In this document: piece after piece, positions 11,117-23,600 of the stretch
Layout: every line of letters begins with the position of its first letter
Numbering within the stretch: the stretch's first letter is position 1
Source: Hyperoodon ampullatus
Taxonomy: Eukaryota; Chordata; Mammalia; Artiodactyla; Ziphiidae
NCBI GenBank assembly: GCA_949752795.1
Contig: OX457057.1
Span: 102,265,513-102,329,512, forward strand
DNA length: 64,000 bases
Direction: 5' to 3'
Notes under the pieces: generated by a model
Told to the model about the DNA's origin: nothing
Seen by the model: the letters and a program-made list of their open reading frames with translations, nothing else
Database searches by the model: none
Made by a program: the position numbers and the translations under genes

Positions 11117-11330
11117 AGTTTTTTTTTTTTTTTTTTTTTTTGTACGCGGGCCTCTCACTGTTGTGGCCTCTCCCGTTGCGGAGCACAGGCTCCGGACGCG
11201 CAGGCTCAGCGGCCATGGCTCATGGGCCCAGCCGTTCCGCGGCCTGTGGGATCCTCCCGGACCGGGGCACGAACCCGTGTCCCCTGCATCGGCAGGCGGA
11301 CTCTCAACCACTGCGCCACCAGGGAAGCCC
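11117..11330 (-). repeat. CHR-type SINE just beyond the BCAS2 poly(A) site
   Basis: Reverse SINE: 20-base poly(T) on the left and complement of the head ('ccaccagggaagccc') on the right. It keeps many CpG dinucleotides, which suggests a young copy. It begins about 60 bases past the BCAS2 AATAAA. Confidence 0.92.
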
Positions 11331-11369
11331 GAAAGTTCTTTTTTTAAATGGCAAAAACACAAAACAAAA

Positions 11370-11561
11370 CAAGCCACCACTATGTTGAAATTTTTTATTT
11401 TGCTGAAATGTACAAACAATATAACAGTCCACATTCTATGCTTTCTAAACATTTAACCACTGATGATTTCCGTAAGATGCTGTTGTTCTTCACAGTTCAG
11501 ATGTTTGATCTTCTGTGAAAGCCCAACATGCCTTCCTTTCTACCCACCAGATTAGTCTTTT
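11370..11561 (-). other. BCAS2 3' UTR
   Basis: Follows the TGA at 11562-11564. The first AATAAA on this strand is 163 bases downstream of the stop, and a GT-rich stretch follows. The end is an estimate, because no transcript data are available. Confidence 0.7.
11394..11399 (-). terminator. BCAS2 candidate poly(A) signal
   Basis: Canonical AATAAA on the minus strand, the first after the stop codon. A 'GTGGTGGC...GTTTTG' GU-rich element follows at about 11360-11382. Confidence 0.7.
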
Positions 11562-11688
11562 TCAGAAGTCTTGCCGTATGTTTTCTTTGTTTGCCTCTCC
11601 ATGTTGCTGCTTCATTTGAAAGAGTTCATTTTCTAATTGTACAATAGTCCTTTCAATCTCATAATTCTTACTGACCAGGGATACCCAA
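11562..11688 (-). CDS. BCAS2: BCAS2 exon 7 (last coding)
   Basis: Acceptor 'TTTTCTAG' precedes 'TTGGGTATCC', and the TGA is at 11564-11562. It encodes the end of residue 184 and residues 185-225: [20 protein letters not shown], then [10 protein letters not shown], ending NIRQDF. My memory of human has EIYQIKQQHG here. Confidence 0.96.
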
Positions 11689-14600
11689 CTAGAAAAGAAA
11701 AAAGGGGGGGAAATTACTTAATGTGAACTTTCCCTTATAAGATTTTTATAGTATATATATTTTCAGCCAGGGTCATAACACTAACCTTCACTTTTAGCTT
11801 TACATTTTCAAAAACTGAGGTGTAATTAGGCGGGAAAGTGAGTAAAGGGTGTATAGGACCTCTCTATTACTTCTTAAAATTGCATGTGAACCTACAATTA
11901 TCTCAAAATAAAAAGTTTAATTTAAAAAAGAACAAATTAGAAAGAGTTGAAGAGATATGAAAGAGTGATTGAAGTTGGTATTTAATTGGATTAACAAAAA
12001 AGGAGAGAAAATAGGGCAGAGGCAATAAAGAAAAATGATGAAGAAATTTCTACAACTGCTAAGATAAAATTCCATAGATTCAAGGAATCTTCCCCTTCCC
12101 CCAGAAAAAATCTCTAGGACAAATGAAAAGAAACACACATGTACATGTAGATTGTATTAGTTTGAAGAACAGTGTGGAAAGATGCATAATAGACTGATAA
12201 CATGGGGTACTCAGAGGACGAGGGGAAGGTGGAACAAGGACAATGATGTGGGTGATGGAGGCAGGGAGGTTAGGGAAAGAGCAAATCAAAAAAGAAAAGA
12301 AATGATAAAAAAATCATGACTATATTCAGAGATTTGTGCAAACTTATTTGAATACATGAAGAACAACATTAAAAAATACATATAAACAAAGGGAAAAAAC
12401 CCCTGAGACACATAAAATTATCAAGAAAGTATGGAATCTCCCTCCTGCAAGAGTTAAAAAATAGACTTTTTTCCTTTTAAAAGGAGAATATAGGCAAAAT
12501 CCTATTCAGAGCAGAAGTACTGGACAGGAAGCAGGGTGCTCTAAGATCAGAATAAATTAGCAGTGGTTCAGTTTTTGTTTATAACTCTCATTTCCTTCCG
12601 AGCCCATACTTCAGAAAGAGGAAGAGGCGGTGAAGAGTGGGATTCAGAAAACAGCATTTCTTTGACACCTGTGGCACCCCATTTGAATACTGTTTGAATT
12701 ATATTGTTGAACCTTGATCTTAAAATGTGCTAAGCAATTTAAAAGGTGATGGGATTGTAGATACTCACGTTGACTCCATTTCTCTTAATTTAGATCCAGC
12801 TGTGAGTTGCATGTTCTTTCGCTGCCAGTTTAAGTCTTGAATATGTTTCCTGTAAAAAAAATTATTTATACAACCCACCTACATTCTAAAGTAAAACTAA
12901 AATCAGCAGAAAAATCTATAACTAATATATCTTTAATCCTTTGAGAAGAACAGATATATATATGTGTATATATATACACATATATAGTCATAGACTAATT
13001 CCAGGAAATAACTTACTTTTTTTTTTAAACTTTCTTCTCATTATTTTTCAATTACAAATTTCATAAAACATGCTCATGGTGAAGAATTAAATACACACAC
13101 ACAAGCATGCACACAAACAGATTAAAAATCCAAAGTCCCTCCTCCCATGTGCTTCTCCTTCTCCCTGATAACTTTTGTTCAGTTTTTGGTGAGTGTCTTT
13201 CCAGATTCTTTCCTGTATATGTATGTGCATGTATAGATTAGGGTGTTTTGTTTGCTTGTGTTTTTAACATAAATCAGATTATACATGTTATTCTACAACC
13301 TTTTCCCCTTCTAAAAGTACCTTTTCAATGTCTGCAGACTTGCAAACTGCAAATGACCTGGTAATGTTTTCAGACCTCTGGTCTATTTCTCCTCAACTCA
13401 GGTAGGGCAAACCCAATACTAGACACTGGACAGAGTGGATCATCAATTATTTACTGTCATATGACTATAGTGCAATGGTTCCTTTTTCTTCTCATTCTAT
13501 TTATTAAGATTCACCTCAACTTTATTCTAAAATAAGAAGAAAAACAATTTACCTTAACTTCTGGAGCTCTTTCTGTGCATGTTCAATCATATGAACTAGA
13601 TTTCTAAAAAAGAAAAAGAAAATCAGATTAATGTACATTAAAATCACGTAGTACCAACTAAAAGTGTACTATCTAGTTGACACAAGGTCAAGTTTTTCTG
13701 CTAAAAATAGTTAATATTAGTTGAGCTCTCTGTGTCAAACACCATGTTAGACACTCTATAAAACTAATTTAATTCTCGTAAGAATTCTTTGAGGTAGGTA
13801 TGATTATCCCTATTTCACATGTTAGGACACTATACTCAGAAAGATTAAGTAACTTGGTCAAGGTAACATGGTTAAGTGTCAGAGGTGAATTCTACTTCAG
13901 GTCTTTTAAACTCTTGAGCCTAAGCCATTTACTGATATTTGAAAAGATACACGCACCCCAGTGTTCACAGCAGCACTATTTACAATAGCCAAAACATGGA
14001 AGCAACCCAAATGTCCATCAACAGATGACTGTATTAAGATATGGTGCATATATACACACATACAATGGAATATTACTCAGTCATAAAAAAGAAATACTGA
14101 CATATGCAGCAATGTGGATGGCCCTAGAGAATATTATGCTTAGTGACATAAACAAATTGGACAGAGACAAATATTGTACGATGTCACTTATATGCAGAAT
14201 CTAAAAAATAATACAAATGAAAATTCATGCAAAACAGAAACAGACTCACAGATATAGAAAACAAACTTGTGGTTAGCAAAGGTGAGAGAGAAGGGGAGTA
14301 GGGACAAATTACGGATATGGGATTAACAGATACAAACTACTATATGTAAAATAGATAAGCAACAAGGATATACTGTATAGCACAGGGAATTATACCCATT
14401 ATCTTGTAATAACCTACAGTATAATCTGCAAAAATACTAAATCATTATGCTGTATACCTCAAACTAACATAAAAATCAACTATACTTCAATAACCCCCAC
14501 CCCCATCCCCTAATCTCACCCTTTTATAATGGTCCTAATCCTTAATGTCCCTTTCTTTGGATCTCTGTAGTTTATGGACCACAACACACAATGCAGCACT

Positions 14601-17600
14601 TGCCCCCATACTGCCAAAAATGAACTACTAGTTATCTGGCCTAGAATATCTTGCCTCCTCAACTAGATAAAGCTTCCTGAGGACAAAGATCACATTTTTC
14701 CCCTTTGTGAAATACACATTTTTGGGATTGATTTGTTCTCAAATTTCTTAATCATCCCAACCCCATTTTCCCTTTATTCTCCTTGCAACATATTCACAAT
14801 AGAAACTGAATTGTTTGTTCTGCAGTTTCTTAAATTCGGAATTTTGTCCAAAGATCCTTATGTGGCCAATAGAAATTTAAACATGATTCTGAAAACTTGA
14901 GAAAAGGTATTTATTATTTTGTGATTTTTGCTTTACTGTTTCAGGAATCATACTCTAACAAATAGTTTTATGCACAGTTGTGAAGTTCAGTGGGCTTTTC
15001 TCCTTAAACTGTTAATAGAAACTCGGGATTTTGGGGCTCAAAGGAGCCACGGAGATCATCTGACCACTGAGTTTTACAAGTTGGAAACTGAACCCTAAAT
15101 AGATAACAAAACCTAAAGCTAAAGCTAGTTATATGGAACAGAAACAGAAGCTAGTGGCACTTTTGTTTCTGGTGTTAATTCTCTACTTACAGTCAATTCT
15201 CATCATTTGCAGATTCTGTATATGTGAATTTGCCTACTCACTCAAATTTATGTGTAACCCCCAAATCAACACCTGCAGTGTTTTGTGATCATTCATGGAC
15301 ATGCTCAGAGTGGCAAAAAATTTTAGTTGCTGGGCACGCACATTTCCAGCTGCACTGGAACAAGGAGATACTCCACCTTCTTGTTTCAGGTCTCATGCAG
15401 GGATGACCAAAGGATAGAGTTTGATTTCCAACTCTGGCAAGTTACTTAATACTTCTGAACTTTATCTTCTCTTTTATAAAATAAAGAAAATACAGAATCT
15501 GCCAGGATGAGCTGTTTTAAAGGATTTAAGATTATAATCTATCTGAGATGTGTATATATACATATGTACATATTTCTCCCAGGAGAAATGGTTCAGTATT
15601 TGTTAATTCAGTATTCAAGACCACTTTATAAAGCACAACATGCAATAATGAGAGCTAACTGTATAAGCAACCCCCCACATTAAGGATTACATTCTACCAA
15701 GCTACGATTTGTAAATCAGACCTCAGAACTCATTATTGCGACATTACACAACAAATGTGTTAGGTTTACATCCCCTTAAACTTTGAGATGGGTCTCAAAG
15801 CCTTTCATATGGGTTGTAGTTCTAGGACATGACCCCAAGTGAAAGTCCAGCTATATTATTTTTATCCCACTTCTCCTACTCTACTTCCCACATTAAAAAA
15901 ACAGACTGGTGAGTGGTCTTAGCACTGCAGGGTCGGGGGCAGAGGGGGTGCAGGGCCTGTGCCTCGGTCCCCTGCCTTCATTCGCTCTGGGGTCACCACT
16001 GGCAGTGCCATAAAGGAGCCAGGCGCCGTCCAGAGAGTCAAATCTCCACCCAGCATGGGGCACGTTTCTCCTCCAGCTGTAAACACGGTATTTCTTAAGT
16101 AAATATTTAATACACTCCCTCAGAAAGGCAGCCATGGGGGCACGAACCACACGTGGGTGAAAGAATTCCATTCTCTTGTCCCAGTGCCTCTGGGATGAGA
16201 AGGTGCTAAGGCCTGCGACCTTAGTCCCGGTGCCCAGGAGGGGGTCAGATGGAGCTGGTCTCCAAGGAAGAGACTGCATCCTCCCAGCTGGAGGTAAGAG
16301 GCAGGACCTGCTGGGGAGGAGGTGGCCGAGAGTGCACCTGTCTGCAGCACAGCCCTGTCCTCAGCAGAAGCTGCTAGTGAGCACCCTGTGGTGGCTGGGG
16401 GTCACATGCCTGGCTGCAGCTCTTAGGAAAGGATGGGGCAAAGACCGGGGAGTTCATCCTCCTACGAGGCTATCTGTGGGGGGGGGGGGGGGTGAGAGTT
16501 TAAGTGGCAGATGAACACCGAGAGGGAGAAAGAAGCCTTGTACTGCCAACTGAGCCAGGCGGTCGGGCGGAGAGGGCAACGGAATAAGGCACTATGATCT
16601 GTCTTGCTGATTCCTCTCACTGAGGGGGATGGAGCTCAGATCTGTAGGGCTGAGGCCCAGATCCTCCCTCCAAAGGCTATCCTTTTCACAGATCCCAGGA
16701 GACAAGAATAACTGACTGCTATTTTAAGGGTTGGAAACTCCTAGAACTTGGACAGGACTAACAAATTGGTGGCGCTGAGATGATGGCAGACACCCTGGCG
16801 GCTGCCAGGCCCGAGACCCAGGTAAAAGGCAGGAAGAGACGACAAGGCTGACGCCAGTGGGAAGAGGTGAAGAGTGGCTAAGGGAGAGGACGGCTACCTG
16901 GGCCTAACTGAGGCTAGTGTGCCGACTGGGCAGAGCCAGCCTTGACTCCGGGCTGACTTCCACCCGGCTGCTGGGTGTCCAAGGTGGATGAAGTGGAGAA
17001 CAGGGGAGGGAGAAGAGAGACAGGCACTTGGGGCTAACAAGCTGGGCCTCAGGAGCTAGGGAAGGAGGTCCTGCCACCAAGCAAGGACGGGCTTGATGGC
17101 AGGACCTGTGGAGGCTGGCTGCCCCGACTGAGGCTGCCCACCTCACCCAAAAGGTATGGCCACCTGTGACCTACAGCTCCAAGATCTTAGTCAGAGCTAA
17201 GAGACCTGGGGAGGGCGGAAGGGAAGGATAAGCAAAAGGTAAATAACCTGTTAGGCTTGAACCCTCACTAGGACTTCAGAGTGTGGGCTGCGGCCAGGGA
17301 CAAGTGAGGGTGCCAAGTCCGGGGACTGTTTTTCCCACGTGCTCATGGACAGACGGACAGTTGCCCCCGAGGGAAGGCGGGGAGGTGGGGCAGAGAAGGG
17401 GTGCACACTGCAGTCAGGGGATGTGCTCTCCCAGCTGCAGCTCAGAGTAGACTCTAGGTTGTCTGAGAAGTCAGAGGGAAGAGACAAGAGACAGGTGATG
17501 ACAAAGAATTTCAGCTGAGGCAGGGGAGGGAGGGGCCTGGTCACCTCCTGCTGCCCTGCTGGATCCTGCTAACCACAGCTAGCCATCTGCCCAGGAGGAG

Positions 17601-20600
17601 GAAGAGGACTTGAGAAAAGGCGGAAAGAATGTGAGCAAACATACTGCTGAGTTTGCAAGTCTGGGCTGATGCTGTGCTGGTCTCTCCTCAACTCCCAGGG
17701 CCGAAGGGCTGCGGCTCTCGGGGGAAGCCCTCCTTGGTCACATACCAACTTAAATGCCCTCCAACATCTCCCCTATCCATCCTATGCTGGTTTAGAGAAA
17801 ACAAACAAAACAACTAAACACAAAAGAAGAATTCCTTTTCCCTTCCTTGCTTTGCTGTAATGGGGTTAGAAGCCAGGTGAGGGGCAACAGGGACAGCTCT
17901 CCTTCTCCTGCCAAGGGGAGAGGACACCCCACTTCAGAAGCCCAGGAGTAGGGAGGTTGCGAGAGTTGTTGGAGAGCGGAAGAAAGGCTACAGACAGACA
18001 CTGGAGGTGGGATCACAGGGTCACAGCCAACAAGCCCACAGGCACCTAATGGGCATGGTCCACCCCGTCAGCCAGGTCCATCCTTTCCCATCAGACACAT
18101 TTACACTGAGGGTAGACCCTAACAGTTAAGTCCTTGCAGTGAGGGAGATGATGGTTGACATTGTCACCATATGTGACACCATGAGGCCGGCACACAGGGC
18201 ACACCCCTCACTGTGAGGAAATGACAGTGGCAGCCGGTTCAGGACACCCTGTTCTTATGGCAATGGTCACAACTGGGTCTTGGGGACTCAGGCGGTGTCT
18301 GATGACCTGGACATCTGGCGGGTACATCTGGGAAGACGACGATGCAGGAGGCAGGAAGTGATGGGTGCCAAGCTCACAGAAGTGACAGATGCCCGCCGAA
18401 CCCAGCTGTGTCCCAGGCAGAGGTTTGGCACAGTTTTTTCTGGGAATCATCCTCTGGGAGGAAGATCACTAACAGAAAGGTAGGCTTGAAAGCTGGGGTG
18501 GGCTGGCCGTTCAAACACCAGGCAGTACGAGATGATCACCCACTGTCCCTTTCCCCCTCAGAACTCCTGGTTTTAAAGGGCAGTAGAAGGAATGGATTCC
18601 CTCTGTAAGTCCTGGTGTGGCCCTGGGCTTCCAACTGCTTAAAGAGGACAAACCCAAAATACGGATCTTCTTTCTCGAGTTCTCCTGGCCAAGCCCTGGT
18701 TCTCCCCTTTCAGGTGGTTCTTGGCCTCTATCATCTCCAAGGCCCAAGGGCCAGCCAGGAGCAGGCCACCAGGGAGTCCAGCAGTTCCTGCACCTGGTGG
18801 GGAGGCAGCACAGAGGCCTCATTCTGGCTTCATGCCCCCCATTCCAGAAGAAATCCCCAAATTCTCCATGGAGGGGCAGGCCTTCTCTGGGGATGTGAGG
18901 TGGTATAAGCAGAACTAAGAGATGGGTAAAAGAAAGAAGACAGGAAAAATAAAGGACAAAAACAAAATAGCTCCCTAACCCCTTATTAAAATTAAAAATG
19001 AAATTTATACATATGTTTTGTCCATTTTGAGTTTCTTTAAAGAAACTGGTGCCTGTCCACAGCATAGCTTCCTGTTCTTCTGAAGTCTTAATCGTTTAAA
19101 TGTTTTTTAAAAAGCAGGGGAAAGGAGGACAAAAAATAAAAAAATTAAGCAAAACTAAAAGGAGGGGGAAAACCCAAACAAAAGCTTCACATTGCTGGAG
19201 ATCCAGCTGTTGGGAGATTGCCAACCGGCCAAGCCACCGCCTGTACCCTCTGCCGTCCTCTGTGTGAGACATGATGAGACTGTGGGTCCCGAGGATCAAC
19301 CTAGTTTAAAAACACCCAAGATGCTTTGCCCTGAATTTTAAGCAGCACATGTGACCCACTACTGGGCATATACCCTGAGAAAACCATAATTCAAAAAGAG
19401 TCATGTACCAAAATGTTCATTGCAGCTCTATTTACAATAGCCAGGACATGGAAACAACCTAAGTGTCCACCATCGGATGAATGGATAAAGATGTGGCACA
19501 TATATACAATGGAATATTACTCAGCCATAAAAGGAAATGAAATTGAGCTAGTTGTAATGAGGTGGATGGACCTAGAGTCTGTCATACAGAGTGAATAAGT
19601 CAGAAATAGAAAGACAAATACCATATGCTAACATATATATATGGAATTTAAGAAAAAAAAATGTCATGAAGAACCTAAGGGTAAGACGGGAATAAAGACA
19701 CAGACTTACTAGAGAATGGACTTGAGGATATGGGGAGGGGGAAGGGTAAGCTGTGACAAAGTGAGAGAGGGGCATGGACATATATACACTACCAAACGTA
19801 AAATAGATAGCTAGTGGGAAGCAGCCGCATAGCACAGGGAGATCAGCTCGGTGCTTTGTGACCACCTAGAGGGGTGGGATAGGGAGGGTGGGAGGGAGGG
19901 AGACGCAAGAGGGAAGAGATATGGGAACATATGTATATGTAAAACTGATTCACTTTGTTATAAAGCAGAAACTAACACACCATTGTAAAGCAATTATACT
20001 CCAATAAAGATGTAAAAAAAAAAAAGACAATTATTTATCAAAATGACCACAAAAAAATACTTAGCATATTGGTAATATGTTATTAGCAATGTTCTAAATC
20101 ACCTATTTGAGTGGTGGGTTCTTGCATGTTTGTTATATTATTAAACTGATAAATTGAGGGTAAAATACCTTACCACAAGTGTGATGATCTTGGAATACAA
20201 CCAGCGATTCCAAAATACATAGCATAGTCCAAGAGTCTAAACTGATCCAGTTAAGGACACAGATCCTAAGAGGTTCCAAATCCTCAGGTCCAGGCCCAAG
20301 TCCAGGCCCTTCCTAGCCTAGCTCTGACTCTCCAGCCCCGCGGAATTGCTGATTTCTCTTCCCCTGGTTCTCCCTCCCAGGCTGCAGCCCCCTCTCTCCA
20401 GTCCCTTAATCACTAAGATCATGAGTTCTGCTTCCTGGTTTTCCATAGGCACTTCCAGGCCTCTACCTGCTGCCAAGGGAAGGTGCTGGATGTCCCTGGT
20501 ACCCATCCATCTGTATCTCCTTGACCCTTTCCTAGGGAGGGAGCCCCTAACAGGACAGCGTGTGGGTTTTGAGGTTTAAAAAAAAGCTGGGTTTGAATCC

Positions 20601-23600
20601 CAGCAATAATTTACTTGTTATGTGATCTTGGATAAGTCTTTTAGTCTCTCTGAGTTTCAGTGTCTTCATCTTCAAAATAGGAACAATAAAACTTAGGGAA
20701 AAAAAAAGATGTGGCACATATATACAATGGAATATTACTCAGCCATAAAAAGAAACAAAACTGAGTGAGTTATTTGTAGTGAGGTGGATGGACATAGAGT
20801 CTGTCATACAGAGTGAAGTAAGTCAGAAAGAGAAAAACAAATACCGTATGCTAACACATATATATGGAATCTAAGAAAAAAAAAAAAAAAGGTCATGAAG
20901 GACCTAGGGGTAAGACGGGAATAGACACAGACCTACTAGAGAATGGACTTGAGGATATGGGGAGGGGGAAGGGTAAGCTGTGACAAAATGAGAGAGTGGC
21001 ATGGACATATATACACTACCAAACGTAAGACAGCTAGTGGGAAGCAGCCGCATAGCACAGGGAGATCAGTTCGGTGCTTTGTGACCACCTAGAGGGGTGG
21101 GATAGGGAGGGTGGGAGGGAGGGAGACGCAAGAGGGAAGAGATATGGGAACATATGTATATGTATAACTGATTCACTTTGTTATAAAGCAGAAAGTAACA
21201 CACCATTGTAAAGCAATTATACTCCAATAAAGATGTTAAAAAAAAAAAAGACTAAAGGTGGCATGGGTTTAAAAAAAAAAAAAAGAAACAAAAAAGGCTT
21301 CTTACTCATTATACACTTTCCAGGCATTGCATCCATGCTGTGACATTAGTTCCAGATTCTCAATTCGAACCGCTTGATGCTCTAACTGGGCCATAGAATT
21401 GTTTACGCATTCTTGCCATGCAGTAATGTCATTTTTCTGACCCGAGGAAGGGGCTGGAAGTTCATATCTGAAATTAAACAACAATGAAATAAAACCACAT
21501 ATTACTCCAAACCTTTCTTTCTCCTCCCAACAGAATGCCTCATGGGTCTATGCACACTGTAAAAACTACAGAAGACTGAAGATAAGATGCAGACCTTGCA
21601 ATAATAAGAAATCTATTTATCCTAAGAAACAATCAATTTACAAATAAGATTTAGCATCATTATACACAGTAACAAAAAACTGTTCACTTCAATGAACAAT
21701 TCAATAAGCTACACTGTGCATTCATATAACATACTGTTATATTAGCTATTAAATGTTATTAAAGAATAGTTAAAACATTAAGATGTTTGTAATACATTAA
21801 GGGAAAAAAGGATAGAAAAAAATATGCACCTACATCCATCCACCCTCCCACCCACGTACCTACACCCCTCTAGAGAAAAAATGGCAAAGGGATATAATAA
21901 TTTTTACATTTTGAACTCAGCCTTTTCTCTGTCTTCATAATACCCAGTCCTTCAACACTGCCAACAGAGCCAGCAACATACACGCTTCATAAATCTCAGC
22001 TCATTACTGAGTTACTACAAACTAACTTCTAATTTCCATTTTGTTATTTTTACTAGGTATTGTAAAAACTCCAAATCATTCCTATGAAAAATTGAGGGAT
22101 ATGCAACTGGGATTAAGAAGTGATAAACCATTTTGTTTAAAAACAAAAAAAACCAAAAAACAAGCTTTACACATGCATCATGAATGCAGCATTTTGGGAA
22201 CTTCTAATTATAACCCACAGTAAGAAATATTTTACACTGTGATCCAGTACACAGATACACACAGCTGAACAGAAGTTTCACAAAACAAAACTTACCTTTA
22301 CATGCAATGTGTTCTGATATTTTCTATCCTACTTCCTTAAAAAAGTGCTGTGGTGTCTTAATAAACTTAATTCACAATCTACTGCTTAAAGGATCATGAC
22401 CTACTTATGGGTTCAAAATATACTGTTATGAAAGAGTTACTATCATGAAAATCTTTAGAGCAGAAGCACCTGGAAACAGGAGAACTGAGGAGTCCTAGGA
22501 GTTTTCCTGCCTTTATCATTCAAGCCAGATAGGAAATGGAGCACAAGAAAAGAAAAAATCTGGTCTTTCGGTTCTATAGACTCAAATCCCTCTTTTAATC
22601 TGTACATATGCTGAGAGGATAACCCTATTGTTCATGTGGCCCTCTCTGCTCTGCCACATTAGTTACTGGTTCTCATAATTTCATAGTCTTCTTAGAGCTG
22701 AAGGGGACCTCAGATGTTAAGCAACCCAATTCTCCAATTTAGTGGAAGTAACAAAAGGGTGTTTTGTTTTTTTTCCTGAAACAGTTTTGTAGTAAAGTGG
22801 TATGGGAAGGGAGACAGTAGAACCAAAGTCAAACTATGAAGGTACTCTGAGTTTACTAATGTTGCCTGTGTAAGAGCAAAGCACTACATGTCTAATCAGG
22901 AAAGTTTCCTCGGGAATTCTTAAACATGAACTTAGTTACAATTTACCATTCCCCTGTTATTGGATTTTAAAATAGTTTGCTTTTTTTTTTTTTTTTGCGG
23001 TACGCGGGCCTCTCACTGTTGTGGCCTCTCCCCCGTTGCGGAGCACAGGCTCCAGACACACAGGCTCAGCAGCCATGGCTCACGGGCCCAGCCGCTCCAC
23101 GGCATGTGGGATCTTCCGGGACTGGGGCACGAACCCGTGTTCCCTGCATCGGCAGGCGGACTCTCAACCACTGCGCCACCAGGGAAGCCCTAGTTTGCAT
23201 TTTTAAATAATGGTGCAAAGAATATTTTTGAACATTAACACAAGATTATATGAACCACTATTTTAACTATTACACGAAAAAACATAAATGCATAAAAACA
23301 GACAAGAATTTTTTCTTTTGCACATTTTAACATGGCTACAGCAGTTTTACTAATAAATTAAAATTAAACAATGATTTGAGGCCAGCTGAACCCAGAAATA
23401 GGACTTACCGTTTCATACTGAGCAATTCAATTGGTTGTCGAGCAGCCAATCTTTCAAATTCATTTCTCATTATGTCTGTCTGATGTGTAAATTGAAGAAA
23501 GAATTATTTCCAAAATCATATCAACAAACTGTATTACTATCCATTATTAACGGATCATTTCCCTTCCCCCCAGGTCTTCTCTGCAGTCAGTGCTCTCTAG

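Noticed and set aside
15893..16514. Overlapping frames on both strands suggesting a small gene
   Set aside because: Frames on both strands in GC-rich DNA are expected by chance. No Kozak-supported start, splice sites or homology that I recognise.
18511..19065. 184-codon open frame on the minus strand in the GC-rich block
   Set aside because: Low-complexity mix of Trp/Pro/Gly/Arg with no family motif, overlapped by open frames on the other strand. Part of it (18960-19065) is A/T-rich UTR-like sequence.
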